A stretch of DNA of 64,000 nt from Sinorhizobium shofinae (GTDB lineage: Bacteria > Pseudomonadota > Alphaproteobacteria > Rhizobiales > Rhizobiaceae). A model generated the notes under the pieces. The model saw only the letters and a program-made list of their open reading frames with translations, was not told the DNA's origin and made no database searches. The DNA lies in the NCBI GenBank assembly GCA_001704765.1, contig MBFK01000010.1, positions 62,001-126,000 of the forward strand, in the 5' to 3' direction. The translations under genes and the position numbers were made by a program. Shown here piece by piece: positions 10,100 through 19,157 of this stretch. Each line of letters starts with the position of its first letter. The stretch's first letter is position 1.

Positions 10100-11542
10100 T
10101 CAGCGCCGCAGCGTCAGGCCGACGCCGATGCGCGTCGTGTCGCTCGAAGGGCCGTCATCCCTGTTTGTGCGCTCGTAGGTGACGTCGCCCGTCAGTGCGA
10201 CATGGCGGCTCATATCCCATGTCAGACCGGCGCCGGTGCGCCAGGTGGCCTCGTCGGAGGCTGCGGCATCCGAGGGAAAATCGCGCAACGTCAGGCTGTT
10301 CGAGAGCCTGGCGACCAGCGTCGAACGCAGCTGGTGGGTGATGATATTCGTCAGCTCGTAGTTGATCGATCCTGGATTGCCCGCTGTCGTGGAGGGATCG
10401 AGATAGGTCAGCAGGCCGAAGAGCACGTCGGTGCCGCGCTGCGGCGACCAGTTGACCCGCCCGTCGACCGAGAGGCCGCTGAGGTCGCCCAACCGGTCAT
10501 CGTCAAAACGAAACGTCTCGTAGCCGAGCGCAAGCTCGCCGTTGAGCTTCTCGCCTAGGTCGACCTCCATGCCGCCACGGCCCGCATAGCTCACATAGGA
10601 GCGCTGGAAGCCGAGCGTATCCTGCCGCATATCGTAGATGGATTTGCCGACCGAGGCTTCGAGGAAGGGGATAAGCGCCGGCGACAGTTCGTAGCCGAAA
10701 CGTGTGGTGAGCGTGCCGGTATTGCGGTTGCGGTCTTCCTGCGACAGCGTCGTTCCGTTGTCGAGCTCGACATCGCCATAGGTCTGGCGCTCGAAGTCGA
10801 GGCCGACGGAGCCGCGAATGAGGCCGAGGTCTCGCTTGACCGCAGCGCCCAGCCGGAAGGTGTTGACCGCCGATTGCGTTTCGGCATTGGCAATAGCGTT
10901 CGGATCGTCGGCGTCCTCGCGCTCGAAACTATAGCCCGCGCTCAGTCTGGCGGTCGTTTCGTCGCTCAGGTCGAGACGCAGCTCCGCATCGACGTCGGCG
11001 CGCGGTTCTTCCTCGCCTTCGCCCGATATGTTGTCCTGCAGGACGCCTTCGCCGGTCACGCTCAGCTGGTGGCGCGACCAGTCCGATGTGAGCGACCCTT
11101 TGAGGCCGGACTCGAGAAAGCTTCGGCTCTGGCTTGTTCCGCCGTTTTTCTGCCGTTCGTGGTTGAAGGTTTCGCTGAGTGCAGGCTTCAGGACGAAGGT
11201 GCCGATGCGGATGCCAGGCGCCTGACCGGCATCCGGGTCGATGCGCGTGCGCAGGCCGTCGATCGTCTCCTCGCGCCGGTTGAGGCGGTTGAAATCCTCG
11301 TCCAACGCCGGGGGAAGGTCGGAGGCCGCAACGGCAGCGGTCGTCTGAGGATCGGTGATCGCCGGGGAGGCACCCGCCTCACTCTCGGTGCCCGTGGGCG
11401 CAGCGCTTGTAGCGGGCGACACGTCGAGGCTCTGCGCGGCCGCCGGACTGGCGAAAAGGAGCGCACAACCCGCCAGAAGCCAGGCCCGCTTTCTCGCAAG
11501 CAAGGCGCCCGCCGTGATCGAGCGTAAAAACCTGGGCGCCAT
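10100..11542 (-). CDS. Outer-membrane beta-barrel protein
   Basis: A 480-residue exported protein. A long basic N-terminus and hydrophobic segment (about 18-34) end in SPAAAQ, a likely signal-peptidase site. An acidic, Ala/Thr-rich linker (about 37-115) is followed by alternating short strands rich in Gly, aromatic and charged residues through to the C-terminus (for example LRLDLSDETTARLSAGYSF). This is the pattern of the rhizobial outer-membrane beta-barrel family PF10082. The chain ends in LRR rather than the usual aromatic residue. Cargo or role cannot be read from the sequence. It is convergent with the cupin gene, 56 bp apart. Confidence 0.75.
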   Translation of the reverse strand: MAPRFLRSITAGALLARKRAWLLAGCALLFASPAAAQSLDVSPATSAAPTGTESEAGASPAITDPQTTAAVAASDLPPALDEDFNRLNRREETIDGLRTRIDPDAGQAPGIRIGTFVLKPALSETFNHERQKNGGTSQSRSFLESGLKGSLTSDWSRHQLSVTGEGVLQDNISGEGEEEPRADVDAELRLDLSDETTARLSAGYSFEREDADDPNAIANAETQSAVNTFRLGAAVKRDLGLIRGSVGLDFERQTYGDVELDNGTTLSQEDRNRNTGTLTTRFGYELSPALIPFLEASVGKSIYDMRQDTLGFQRSYVSYAGRGGMEVDLGEKLNGELALGYETFRFDDDRLGDLSGLSVDGRVNWSPQRGTDVLFGLLTYLDPSTTAGNPGSINYELTNIITHQLRSTLVARLSNSLTLRDFPSDAAASDEATWRTGAGLTWDMSRHVALTGDVTYERTNRDDGPSSDTTRIGVGLTLRR

Positions 11543-11646
11543 CTGCTGTCTGTCCGCGAACCTGATTGCAATCGTTTCGCAATCGTAAAGGCACGTGGTT
11601 AAGCAATCGTTTCTGAAGGGATATCGGCTGCGGGATGAGACAAGCG

Positions 11647-12102
11647 TCAGGCCGGCTCGACGGTCAGTTGCCGGCCGCTGCTTGCGACAATGCGCACACG
11701 GGCGCCTGCGGGCAGATCGGGTCCCTCGACGGCCCAGGTCGTGTCGTCGAGGCGGACGCGTCCGCGGCCTTCGGCGATCGGCTGCTCAAGCACCGCGGTG
11801 CGGCCGACAAGGCTCTCGCCGCGCTTGTTGAGCAAGGGCTCGTCGCTTTCCGACGAAGAGACGACGAAACGCCGCCCGATGAAGACCGAGACGATCGAAA
11901 GCAGGGCGAAGACGACGGCCTGAACCTGCCAGATCCAGAACGAGGCGTCCCAGAGCAGGAGAGAAAAGCCGCCGGTGATAAGTGCCGCGAGGCCGATCCA
12001 TACCAAGAAAACGCCCGGCAGCATCACTTCCGCTGCCAACAGGGCGAGACCCAGGACCCACCAGCTCCAGGGACCGAGTTCGAGGGCGAAGCGCTGGATC
12101 AT
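11647..12102 (-). CDS. NfeD family membrane protein (short form)
   Basis: A 151-residue protein with two or three N-terminal membrane helices (about 10-75: WWVLGLALLAAEVMLPGVF and following) and a C-terminal OB-like domain containing GRAVLEQPIAEGRGRVRLD-type features. It is the short NfeD form without a ClpP-like protease domain. I placed the start at ATG 12102, 10 nt after the stop of the SPFH gene; the longer frame runs through that gene and is not credible. NfeD and stomatin-like proteins are regularly co-encoded and act together in membrane microdomain organisation. Confidence 0.88.
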   Translation of the reverse strand: MIQRFALELGPWSWWVLGLALLAAEVMLPGVFLVWIGLAALITGGFSLLLWDASFWIWQVQAVVFALLSIVSVFIGRRFVVSSSESDEPLLNKRGESLVGRTAVLEQPIAEGRGRVRLDDTTWAVEGPDLPAGARVRIVASSGRQLTVEPA

Positions 12103-12112
12103 GAGCCGATCC

Positions 12113-13105
12113 TCACGGGTTCTCCAAGGGAGTGGAGGCGGGACCGGTATGTGGCGTCGACTGGCGCGGGCGCGGGGAGGCCGGCGCCTGGCCGTCGCCG
12201 AAGACTTCCCGTGCGATGGCGCCGATGCCGCCAAGCGAGCCGATCAGCGAGGACGCTTCCATCGGCATCAAGACAATCTTCTGGTTGTTCGCCGTGCCGA
12301 TCGAGGCGAGCGCCTCGGTGTATTTCTGCGCGACGAAATAGTTGATGGCCTGCACGTCGCCGGCGGCGATCGCCTCGGAGACCATGCGGGTCGCCTTGGC
12401 CTCGGCTTCGGCCAGGCGTTCGCGTGCTTCCGCTTCACGATATGCAGCCTCGCGCTGGCCCTCGGCCTCGAGGATCGCCGACTGCTTCGCGCCTTCGGCG
12501 CGCAGGATCTGCGCATTCCTGCTGCCTTCGGCTTCGAGCACCTGAGCGCGCTTCTCGCGCTCCGCCTTCATCTGCCGGGCCATCGCCTCAACCAGATCCG
12601 TCGGCGGCGCGATGTCCTTGATCTCGACACGGGTGATCTTGATGCCCCAGGGATTGGCGGCCTCGTCGACGACGCGGAGCAGCCGGTCGTTGATCGTGTC
12701 TCGGTTCGAAAGAAGCTCGTCGAGATCCATCGAGCCCATGACCGAGCGGATGTTGGTCATCGTCAGGTTGAGGAGGGCGTTTTCGAGATTGGAAACCTGA
12801 TAGGCGGCCTGGGCGGGGTTCAGCACCTGATAGAAGGCGACCGCATCGGCCGATACGCTGGCATTGTCCTTGGTGATGACCTCCTGGGTCGGCACGTCGA
12901 GGACCTGCTCCATCACGTTCATCTTCGCGCCGATGCGATCGAAGTAGGGGATGATGAAGTTCAATCCGGGGTCAATGGTCTTAATATATCGGCCGAAGCG
13001 CTCGATCGTGTAGCGGTAGCCCTGCGGAACAGTTTTGATGCCCGCGAAAAGCGTGAAGAATACAAGAACTACGAGTGCAATGACCGCATAATCCAAGCCG
13101 CCCAA
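12113..13105 (-). CDS. SPFH/Band 7 stomatin-like membrane protein (QmcA type)
   Basis: A 330-residue membrane-anchored scaffold of the stomatin/prohibitin superfamily. It has one N-terminal helix (about 5-25), then an SPFH domain ([19 protein letters not shown] onward, about 26-200), then an Ala/Glu-rich coiled coil (about 190-255) and a Pro/Ser/Thr-rich tail. I chose TTG 13105 as start because GGGAGGA lies 6 nt upstream; no ATG fits and the extended frame lacks a ribosome-binding site. It is followed at 10 nt by nfeD, the classic two-gene operon. Likely role is membrane-protein quality control or lipid-domain organisation. Confidence 0.9.
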   Translation of the reverse strand: MGGLDYAVIALVVLVFFTLFAGIKTVPQGYRYTIERFGRYIKTIDPGLNFIIPYFDRIGAKMNVMEQVLDVPTQEVITKDNASVSADAVAFYQVLNPAQAAYQVSNLENALLNLTMTNIRSVMGSMDLDELLSNRDTINDRLLRVVDEAANPWGIKITRVEIKDIAPPTDLVEAMARQMKAEREKRAQVLEAEGSRNAQILRAEGAKQSAILEAEGQREAAYREAEARERLAEAEAKATRMVSEAIAAGDVQAINYFVAQKYTEALASIGTANNQKIVLMPMEASSLIGSLGGIGAIAREVFGDGQAPASPRPRQSTPHTGPASTPLENP

Positions 13106-13315
13106 GGATAATCCTCCCTCTTTGCAACTCCAAGATTGGAGTGCTGCCCGCAATATGACGTGGCGATTCGCGGGAATATTTCAAGCGGCAGGCCGAGATT
13201 GCGTGTCGAGGCGCTTCCAGATCGCCTGGCGGCTGTTCCGATTTAATAAAACTCAAACCAGTTTGTCGCATAAGATCGGGTCTTCTCAGTGTGTTGAAAG
13301 GCCGAACGCAGCGCG

Positions 13316-15202
13316 ATGAATGGCATCTGGGGGCAGTTTGTTGGCAACCTTGCGTTTGTAAGCCTGGCGATCTCGGTCTGGGCGCATCTGTCGATCTGGC
13401 TCCGGCGGCGGTTTGTCGGACATGAGAACATACTGTTTGGACTGATGGCCGGCGTTGCATCCATCGGATCGATCCTGCTGGCCGTTGAGTTCAGCACAGG
13501 TATCCATATGGACCTGCGCTTCGCACCCCTCGCGCTCGCCGGTATGTTCGGCGGGCCGATGGCGGCGGCGCTCAGCGCATCCTTGGCCATCATTTTCCGT
13601 GTTGCGCTCGGCGGTGTGGCCGCAGCCGATGGCGTGGTGGCGATCATTGCCGTTACGGGCATGGGCCTGGGCGTCAATCTCTTCATGAAGAAGAGATCGC
13701 CGACGCTTCTGCACGTCGTTGTGCTCGGGGCGGCGGTGGGAAGTCTGCTGATCGTGTTGATGGCGGTGCTGCCCACCCTGTCGAAGGTTCATGCTTTGGC
13801 GGCGCTCGGCCTGCCCATGGCGGCGATGAACTGTGCGGCGACCATCATCTGCGGTTTCATTGTGCTGACAACACAGCACTTGGAGCTCGAACGCAGAATG
13901 CTGGCGACCGCGTTTTCGCAGTCGCCCGACTATCTTTACGTAAAGGACAGAGACAGCCGGTTCGTTACCGTCAACGAAAACATGATCCGCCTCTACCGTT
14001 TCAGGACAACGGCGGAAATGCTGGGCCTGTCGGATTTCGATCTCCATCCGCAACGGCTTGCCGAGGAACTATATCATCGTGAGCAGGAGGTCATGCGCAC
14101 GGGAGTGCCTCTTATCGATTGCCTGGAGCATATCGAGGGCCGCGACCTGCTCGCCTCCAAGGTGCCTCTCCGGGACAGGGAGGGACGCGTGATCGGACTG
14201 GCGGGCGTAACGCGTGACATCACGGAACGCACCGCGCTGGAACGGGAACTGCGGGAAAGCAAGAACCTGCTCTCCCATGCGATGTCAGGAATGTCCGACG
14301 GTTTTGCGATGTACGACCCGCAGGGTTATCTCATCTTCTGCAACGAGCAATATCGCAGCGCTTTCCCGCTGTCGGGCGATGCCCGGGTGATTGGCGCGCA
14401 TATCAGCGATATCCTGCGCCGCGTCGCCGAAACCCGAGAGCGTCTGGATCTCTCCTCTGATGCGGTGGAAGATTGGATCAATGCTTTGAGCACAACCTTG
14501 CACCGCAACAAGGACGAGGAGGTTCAGCTTCAAAACGGCGATTGGCGCAGCATCAAGACAAGGCTCGCAAACGATGGAACGGCGATGGTGGTCGTTTCGG
14601 ACATCACCGTGATGAAGCAGGCCGAAATCGCCCTGAGGCTCTCAGCCGAGCAGTTGAAGAGCCTCGCGGAGACGGATGGATTGACCGGCATCGTCAACCG
14701 CCGCGCCTTCGACGAGGCCTTTATGCGCGAGGCGGCCAAATGCGCAAGGAGCAACACGCCGCTCAGCCTCCTGATGATCGATATCGATCGTTTCAAGGCA
14801 TACAACGACACCTACGGGCATCCAGCCGGCGATCAGTGTCTGCGCCTCGTGAGCAAATGTCTCCTCATTTCAGCGACACGGCCGGCGGATATCGTTGCCC
14901 GCTACGGTGGCGAGGAATTTGTCGTCCTGCTGCCGGAAACCAACGAGAAGGACGCGGCCATCGTTGCCCAGCAATTTGCCCGGCTACTCGGCGAAGAGAA
15001 AATCGTCCATTCGCAAAGCGAATTCGGAAATGTCACGGCGAGCATCGGTATAGCCTCGGCAATGGGGCAAGTCCTGCAGGCGGAGCCGAGCCGCCTTCTG
15101 TCGGAGGCGGACGCCGCTCTCTACGATGCCAAGATGCGCGGCCGCAATTGCATTCTCGTGCGCGCGCTCGCCGATGCGGCCGACGTCAAAATGGCCGGTT
15201 AG
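13316..15202 (+). CDS. Membrane diguanylate cyclase: 5TM-LYT, two PAS and GGDEF domains
   Basis: A predicted c-di-GMP synthase of 628 residues. About 190 N-terminal residues contain five or six membrane helices resembling the 5TM-5TMR_LYT sensor (GMFGGPMAAALSASLAIIF). Two PAS domains follow (about 195-305, SPDYLYVKDRDSRFV; and about 312-445, MSGMSDGFAMYDPQGYL). The GGDEF domain covers about 450-620, with an intact active site GGEEF at 531-535 and the inhibitory I-site RPAD at 522-525, five residues upstream, so product inhibition is expected. The gene diverges from the SPFH operon. The sensed signal cannot be inferred. Confidence 0.9.
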   Translation: MNGIWGQFVGNLAFVSLAISVWAHLSIWLRRRFVGHENILFGLMAGVASIGSILLAVEFSTGIHMDLRFAPLALAGMFGGPMAAALSASLAIIFRVALGGVAAADGVVAIIAVTGMGLGVNLFMKKRSPTLLHVVVLGAAVGSLLIVLMAVLPTLSKVHALAALGLPMAAMNCAATIICGFIVLTTQHLELERRMLATAFSQSPDYLYVKDRDSRFVTVNENMIRLYRFRTTAEMLGLSDFDLHPQRLAEELYHREQEVMRTGVPLIDCLEHIEGRDLLASKVPLRDREGRVIGLAGVTRDITERTALERELRESKNLLSHAMSGMSDGFAMYDPQGYLIFCNEQYRSAFPLSGDARVIGAHISDILRRVAETRERLDLSSDAVEDWINALSTTLHRNKDEEVQLQNGDWRSIKTRLANDGTAMVVVSDITVMKQAEIALRLSAEQLKSLAETDGLTGIVNRRAFDEAFMREAAKCARSNTPLSLLMIDIDRFKAYNDTYGHPAGDQCLRLVSKCLLISATRPADIVARYGGEEFVVLLPETNEKDAAIVAQQFARLLGEEKIVHSQSEFGNVTASIGIASAMGQVLQAEPSRLLSEADAALYDAKMRGRNCILVRALADAADVKMAG

Positions 15203-15239
15203 CTCGGAATCTTAGAACTCGGCCACTCAAATTGCCTCT

Positions 15240-16277
15240 TCAGAGCCAGCCCTCGAGTTCGCGGCGCACGACGTGGTTGAGCACCGCCATGCCCTCGGTA
15301 CTGTCGTTCAGACAGGGGATATGGGTGAACTTCTCGCCACCATTGTGATGAAAGCTTTCGGCCGCCTGGCCAGCGATTTCCTCGAGCGTTTCCAGACAGT
15401 CGGAAACGAAACCCGGATTGATGACGGCGATGCGTTTGACGCCGTCCCTGGCGAGCTTCTCGACCGTCGCGTCCGTGTAGGGTTGCAGCCATTCCTCCGG
15501 GCCGAAGCGGGACTGGAAGGTCACCTGCAGCTTCTCCTTCGGCCAGCCGAGCTTCTCGCGCAGCAGCCGTGCCGTCTTCTGGCACTGGCAATAATAGGGA
15601 TCGCCGAGCTCGAAATAGCTCTTCGGGATGCCGTGGAAGGACGCCAGGACCACATCCGGCTGCCAGTCGAGCGTCGCGAGGTGGCGCTCGATCGAGGCGG
15701 CGAGCGCATCGATATAGACCGGATCATCGTGATAGGGCGGAACGGTGCGCAGCGCCGGCTGCCAGCGCATTTTCAACAGTGCCTCGAAGGCCTTGTCGTT
15801 GACCGTCGCGGTCGTCGCCGCCGCATATTGCGGGTAGAGCGGAAACACCAGGATGCGCTCGCAGCCCTGTTTTTGCAGGGCCTCCATGCGCGAGGCGATG
15901 GACGGCTGGCCGTAGCGCATCGCCCAATCGACGATGACTTTCGGATGATCGGCAAACCTCTCGGTCATCAGCGCGGCCTGGTTGCGCGTATAGGTTCGCA
16001 GCCAGCTCTCGTTCCGTTCCTTGTTCCAGATCAGCTCATAGGCCTTGCCGACCTTGCGCGGGCGCGTGTTGAGCACGATGCCGTAGAGGATCGGATACCA
16101 GAAGAGGCGCGACCATTCGATGACGCGCCTGTCGCTCAGGAACTCGCGCAAATAGCGGCGCATAGAGGCGAAGTCGGTGCCGTCCGGGGTGCCGAGATTG
16201 ACCAGCAGGACACCGACCCTGCCGAATTTCACGGGCGGGTGAGCGGCGGCGGTCGGTTCGGCAGTTACTTCTGTCAT
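15240..16277 (-). CDS. hemH: Ferrochelatase
   Basis: Inserts ferrous iron into protoporphyrin IX, the last step of protohaem synthesis. The signature FHGIPKSYFELGDPYYCQC is present with the conserved catalytic His in FHGIP, and the N-terminus GVLLVNLGTPDG is typical. Translation from ATG 16277 (345 residues) is supported by AGGA five nt upstream; ATG 16289 would add four residues and also has a weak AGG. It is convergent with the GGDEF gene (37 bp between stops) and lies downstream of a terminator that separates it from the 5'-nucleotidase gene. Confidence 0.95.
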   Translation of the reverse strand: MTEVTAEPTAAAHPPVKFGRVGVLLVNLGTPDGTDFASMRRYLREFLSDRRVIEWSRLFWYPILYGIVLNTRPRKVGKAYELIWNKERNESWLRTYTRNQAALMTERFADHPKVIVDWAMRYGQPSIASRMEALQKQGCERILVFPLYPQYAAATTATVNDKAFEALLKMRWQPALRTVPPYHDDPVYIDALAASIERHLATLDWQPDVVLASFHGIPKSYFELGDPYYCQCQKTARLLREKLGWPKEKLQVTFQSRFGPEEWLQPYTDATVEKLARDGVKRIAVINPGFVSDCLETLEEIAGQAAESFHHNGGEKFTHIPCLNDSTEGMAVLNHVVRRELEGWL

Positions 16278-16339
16278 TGTCTTCCTCATGGGCGCCTATA
16301 TGTCCAGCGGCGCCTCTATTTTCAAATCCTTCTAAAAAG

Positions 16340-16374
16340 AAAAGCCGGCGCGGGAAAGCCCGCACCGGCTTTTG
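16340..16374 (-). terminator. Terminator of the 5'-nucleotidase gene
   Basis: Interrupted stem GCCGGTGCGGGC / CCCGCGCCGGC on the minus strand, ending in TTTTCTTTTT. It lies between the 5'-nucleotidase stop and hemH, so hemH should have its own promoter. Confidence 0.8.
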
Positions 16375-16392
16375 CCACAGAGGCAAATTGTC

Positions 16393-18270
16393 TTACTTCG
16401 CCGGAATCTCCAGTTCGCGCCCGATCTCTAGCGCGCGCGGCGCCGGATCGCCGTTGGCTGCCGAGATTTTCTTCCACTCGAAACCGTTGCCGTAGAAGGA
16501 CTCGGCGAGATCCCAGAGTGTGTCGCCCTTGGCGATGACGTGCTTCTGCGGACCGCCGGCGGCCGCTGCCGTTTCGCCCGATGGTTGGGGAGCGGGTGTG
16601 GCGGAAGCGCCCTCGGCCGGCTTGGTTTCCGCAGCCGGTTCGGACGCCGTCGACCCCGCCGCAGCGGCAACCTCCGAGATGCGACCGTCCGTATAGGGCT
16701 TGAACGGTTGATGTGCGGCGAGATAGTCGGCCAGCACTGTTTCCAGACCCGGGCCGTAGTCGTAGGCGTTCTCGCCCTTGGCCTTGAAGACGGAATAACC
16801 GTCGCCGCCGCCGCGCATGAAGTTGTTGCTGACGAGCGAATAGGTCTTTTCCGGCTCGAGCGCCTTGAAGGCATCACCCTCCTTCACTTCGACCGAAACA
16901 AGCCGGCTGCCGGCGGGCTTCGAACGATCGAAGGAAAATTTGAGGCCGGCTACTTGCGGGAAGCGCCCGCCACCTTCCTCGACCTGGCTCACGCCGTTCT
17001 CCAGTGCTGCGCGAATATCGGCGCCCTTCAACTGGAACGTCGCGACGGTGTTCTGGAAGGGCAGCACCGTGATCACTTCGCCCATCGTCACGTCGCCGGC
17101 GTCGATCGAGGCCCGCAAGCCGCCGCCATTGGTGATGGCGATCGTCACACCCTGGCCCTTGACGCGATCGAGCATGGCGTCCGCGACGAGACTACCCATC
17201 TCGCATTCCTTCGCCCGGCAATTCTCGCGCGATCCGTCGATCGGCGCTTCCGTCTTGGCAACAACCTTGGACCTCAGCTCCTCGATCGGCTTGGCAAGTT
17301 CCTTGACGCGCGCGACGACGGCTTCGTTGGGTTTGATGGAGGAGTCGACAAGAATTGGATCGCCCTTGGCGGCCTTGATCACGCCGTTGTCGTCGAAGGT
17401 GACGACGAGATCGCCGAGATATTTGCTGTAGGAGGCGGCCTGGACCACCGGCACCTTGTAGCCGCCGGGATTGTCGACCATCGTCGGATAGGGGCCTTCG
17501 GCCTTCGCGTCGGTGTTCGACAGCAGGCTGTGGGAATGGCCGCCGACCACGACGTCGACGTCCGGGATCTTGGCGATTGCCGCAAGGTCACGCGGATAGC
17601 CGACATGGGTGAGGGCGATGATCTTGTCGACGCCCTGCTTCTTGAGCTCCTCGATCGCGCTGGTGATCGTTGCCACGTCCTCGCCGATCAGAATGTCAGG
17701 CCCCGGTGAAGAGAGCTCCGGCGTGTCGTTGGCGACGGCGCCGACGACGCCGATCTTCTCGCCGCCGACATCCAGCACGATCGACGGCTTGATCCGGTCG
17801 CCGATCTTCGACTTGTGGCTTGGAAGCACGTTGGCGGTCACGACGGGGAAGTTGACCTTGTCGAGGAAGCTCGCGAGCCCGTCCTCGGCTTCGTCAAACT
17901 CATGATTGCCGACGGTCATCGCGTCGAACTTCATCAGATTGAGGAATTCCGCTTCGACGGCGCCCTTGTAGGTCGTGAAGAAGAGTGATCCCTGGAAGTT
18001 GTCGCCGGCATTGAGGAGAAGCACGTTCTTGCCAGAGAGTTCCTGGCGCTTCTGGTCGATCAGCGTCTTCAGGCGGGCGACGCCGCCGAAGCACTCGTTC
18101 TTGCCTTCCTCCTCGGCCGAGCAGGTCGAATCGAACTTGTTGATCGATTCGATGCGCGAATGAAGGTCGTTGATATGCAGGATGTTCAATTCGTAATCGG
18201 CGAAGGCGGCGCCCGATGAAAGGGCGAGAAGGGATGCGGTGATAAGGCAGGTCCGCATATGTCTGATCAT
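16393..18270 (-). CDS. Periplasmic 5'-nucleotidase/UshA-like phosphoesterase with C-terminal LysM domain
   Basis: A 625-residue exported enzyme predicted to dephosphorylate nucleotides. The start at ATG 18270 follows AGGAGAACATC, and a signal peptide covers about 1-26 (ending AAFA). The metallophosphatase domain has ILHINDLHSR, GNHEFD and GGHSH metal-binding motifs; the 5'-nucleotidase C domain includes NGGGLRASI and FMRGGGDGYS. After a Pro/Ala/Glu-rich linker (about 515-572) comes a LysM domain (about 575-623, with GDTLWDLAESFYGN), which should anchor the enzyme to peptidoglycan. LysM on an UshA-type enzyme is less common than the plain two-domain form. Confidence 0.9.
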   Translation of the reverse strand: MIRHMRTCLITASLLALSSGAAFADYELNILHINDLHSRIESINKFDSTCSAEEEGKNECFGGVARLKTLIDQKRQELSGKNVLLLNAGDNFQGSLFFTTYKGAVEAEFLNLMKFDAMTVGNHEFDEAEDGLASFLDKVNFPVVTANVLPSHKSKIGDRIKPSIVLDVGGEKIGVVGAVANDTPELSSPGPDILIGEDVATITSAIEELKKQGVDKIIALTHVGYPRDLAAIAKIPDVDVVVGGHSHSLLSNTDAKAEGPYPTMVDNPGGYKVPVVQAASYSKYLGDLVVTFDDNGVIKAAKGDPILVDSSIKPNEAVVARVKELAKPIEELRSKVVAKTEAPIDGSRENCRAKECEMGSLVADAMLDRVKGQGVTIAITNGGGLRASIDAGDVTMGEVITVLPFQNTVATFQLKGADIRAALENGVSQVEEGGGRFPQVAGLKFSFDRSKPAGSRLVSVEVKEGDAFKALEPEKTYSLVSNNFMRGGGDGYSVFKAKGENAYDYGPGLETVLADYLAAHQPFKPYTDGRISEVAAAAGSTASEPAAETKPAEGASATPAPQPSGETAAAAGGPQKHVIAKGDTLWDLAESFYGNGFEWKKISAANGDPAPRALEIGRELEIPAK

Positions 18271-18445
18271 GATGTTCTCCTGTTGCCTGTCGTCTTCAGC
18301 CGATTGCCAGCCCCGAAGGAAACCCTCTTTTGGCCAAGGCGGTCTAGCAGGCCGGATGTTTTCATCAGTCGAGCCGGACTTCAAGCGCTAAACGCGTGCG
18401 TTCTTTGCCGGATTCGAAGTAGGGTTAAGCCGGCTTCGGAAACAA

Positions 18446-18470
18446 AGAAGCCCCCGGGTGGGGGCTTCTT
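18446..18470 (-). terminator. omp10 terminator
   Basis: Stem GAAGCCCCC / GGGGGCTTC with a short loop, followed by TTTG on the minus strand, 23 nt after the omp10 stop. It is the only strong signal in the 223-bp gap between omp10 and the 5'-nucleotidase gene. Confidence 0.75.
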
Positions 18471-18493
18471 GCATGTTCGTTGCTGGTCTTCGC

Positions 18494-18859
18494 TCAGCCT
18501 TGGCGGGCCAGGGAGAACTGGGCGCCTGCATCCGTCGTGCAGTTCAACTGCGTAGGCGTCACCAGGGCGCAGTTGACCCTGGACTGGGTGTTGCGCACGA
18601 GCGACGTCATATTGATCTCGACGAGGGTCGGGCTGACATTCACATAGGTGCCGGAGGCGAGAAGCTGGTTGGTGTCCGTGGTGCGTGTCGAGAAGGTGCC
18701 GCCGGCGAAGGTGGAGACAATTCCGTTCGGATCGACCCAGGATCCCTCCACGCCGCTCGCCCGGGCCTGCGGTGCTTCGCGGATCTGTCCGGGGGACGAC
18801 TGGCATGATGCAAGCGCCGTGGCGGCTGCCAGGATGGTCAGTATGGCGAGTGGCTTCAT
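18494..18859 (-). CDS. omp10: Outer-membrane lipoprotein Omp10
   Basis: A 121-residue lipoprotein. The signal peptide ends in the lipobox LASC, with Cys at about 19, and the mature part contains [31 protein letters not shown] and [12 protein letters not shown], closely resembling Brucella Omp10 as I know it. Two cysteines in the C-terminal half probably form a disulphide. The start at ATG 18859 follows GGGAGAAACGCC; the longer frame has no ribosome-binding site. Brucella Omp10 is surface-exposed and linked to virulence; in rhizobia its role is not established. Confidence 0.88.
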   Translation of the reverse strand: MKPLAILTILAAATALASCQSSPGQIREAPQARASGVEGSWVDPNGIVSTFAGGTFSTRTTDTNQLLASGTYVNVSPTLVEINMTSLVRNTQSRVNCALVTPTQLNCTTDAGAQFSLARQG

Positions 18860-19123
18860 CGGCGTTTCTCCCGCGTCACGAGTTGAAGCGGGATGCAAAC
18901 GCAATACCGCTACACTTCTGCTTGCCCCGCTCTACCGCATAATTCGCCCGACCGGAACTGGCTTAACGGCAAATTGAGCAGCGATTCAAAGCGCTAAAGC
19001 GACTTTCTTCGGCCGGAGTTGCACTCACGCCGCAGGCGGGCATTCGTTCGCGCAGAACATGCCGCGATCATGAGTTGAAAGCAAGAGCACGAAACGGCCA
19101 CCGCGGCGCGAAGCGCGGTGAAG

Positions 19124-19150
19124 GCGCCCGGAGCCGCGAGCTCCGGGCGC
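19124..19150 (-). terminator. hss terminator
   Basis: Perfect 10-bp inverted repeat GCGCCCGGAG / CTCCGGGCGC with a 7-nt loop, 8 nt after the hss stop. A second hairpin (CACCGCG / CGCGGTG) lies just beyond. T-run is weak (CTT), so efficiency is uncertain. Confidence 0.6.
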
Positions 19151-19157
19151 GATCGGC

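Noticed and set aside
18985..19075. Possible degenerate RIME copy between omp10 and hss
   Set aside because: Only AAAGCGCTAAAGCGAC resembles the element; no palindrome remains, so it is not listed as a repeat.
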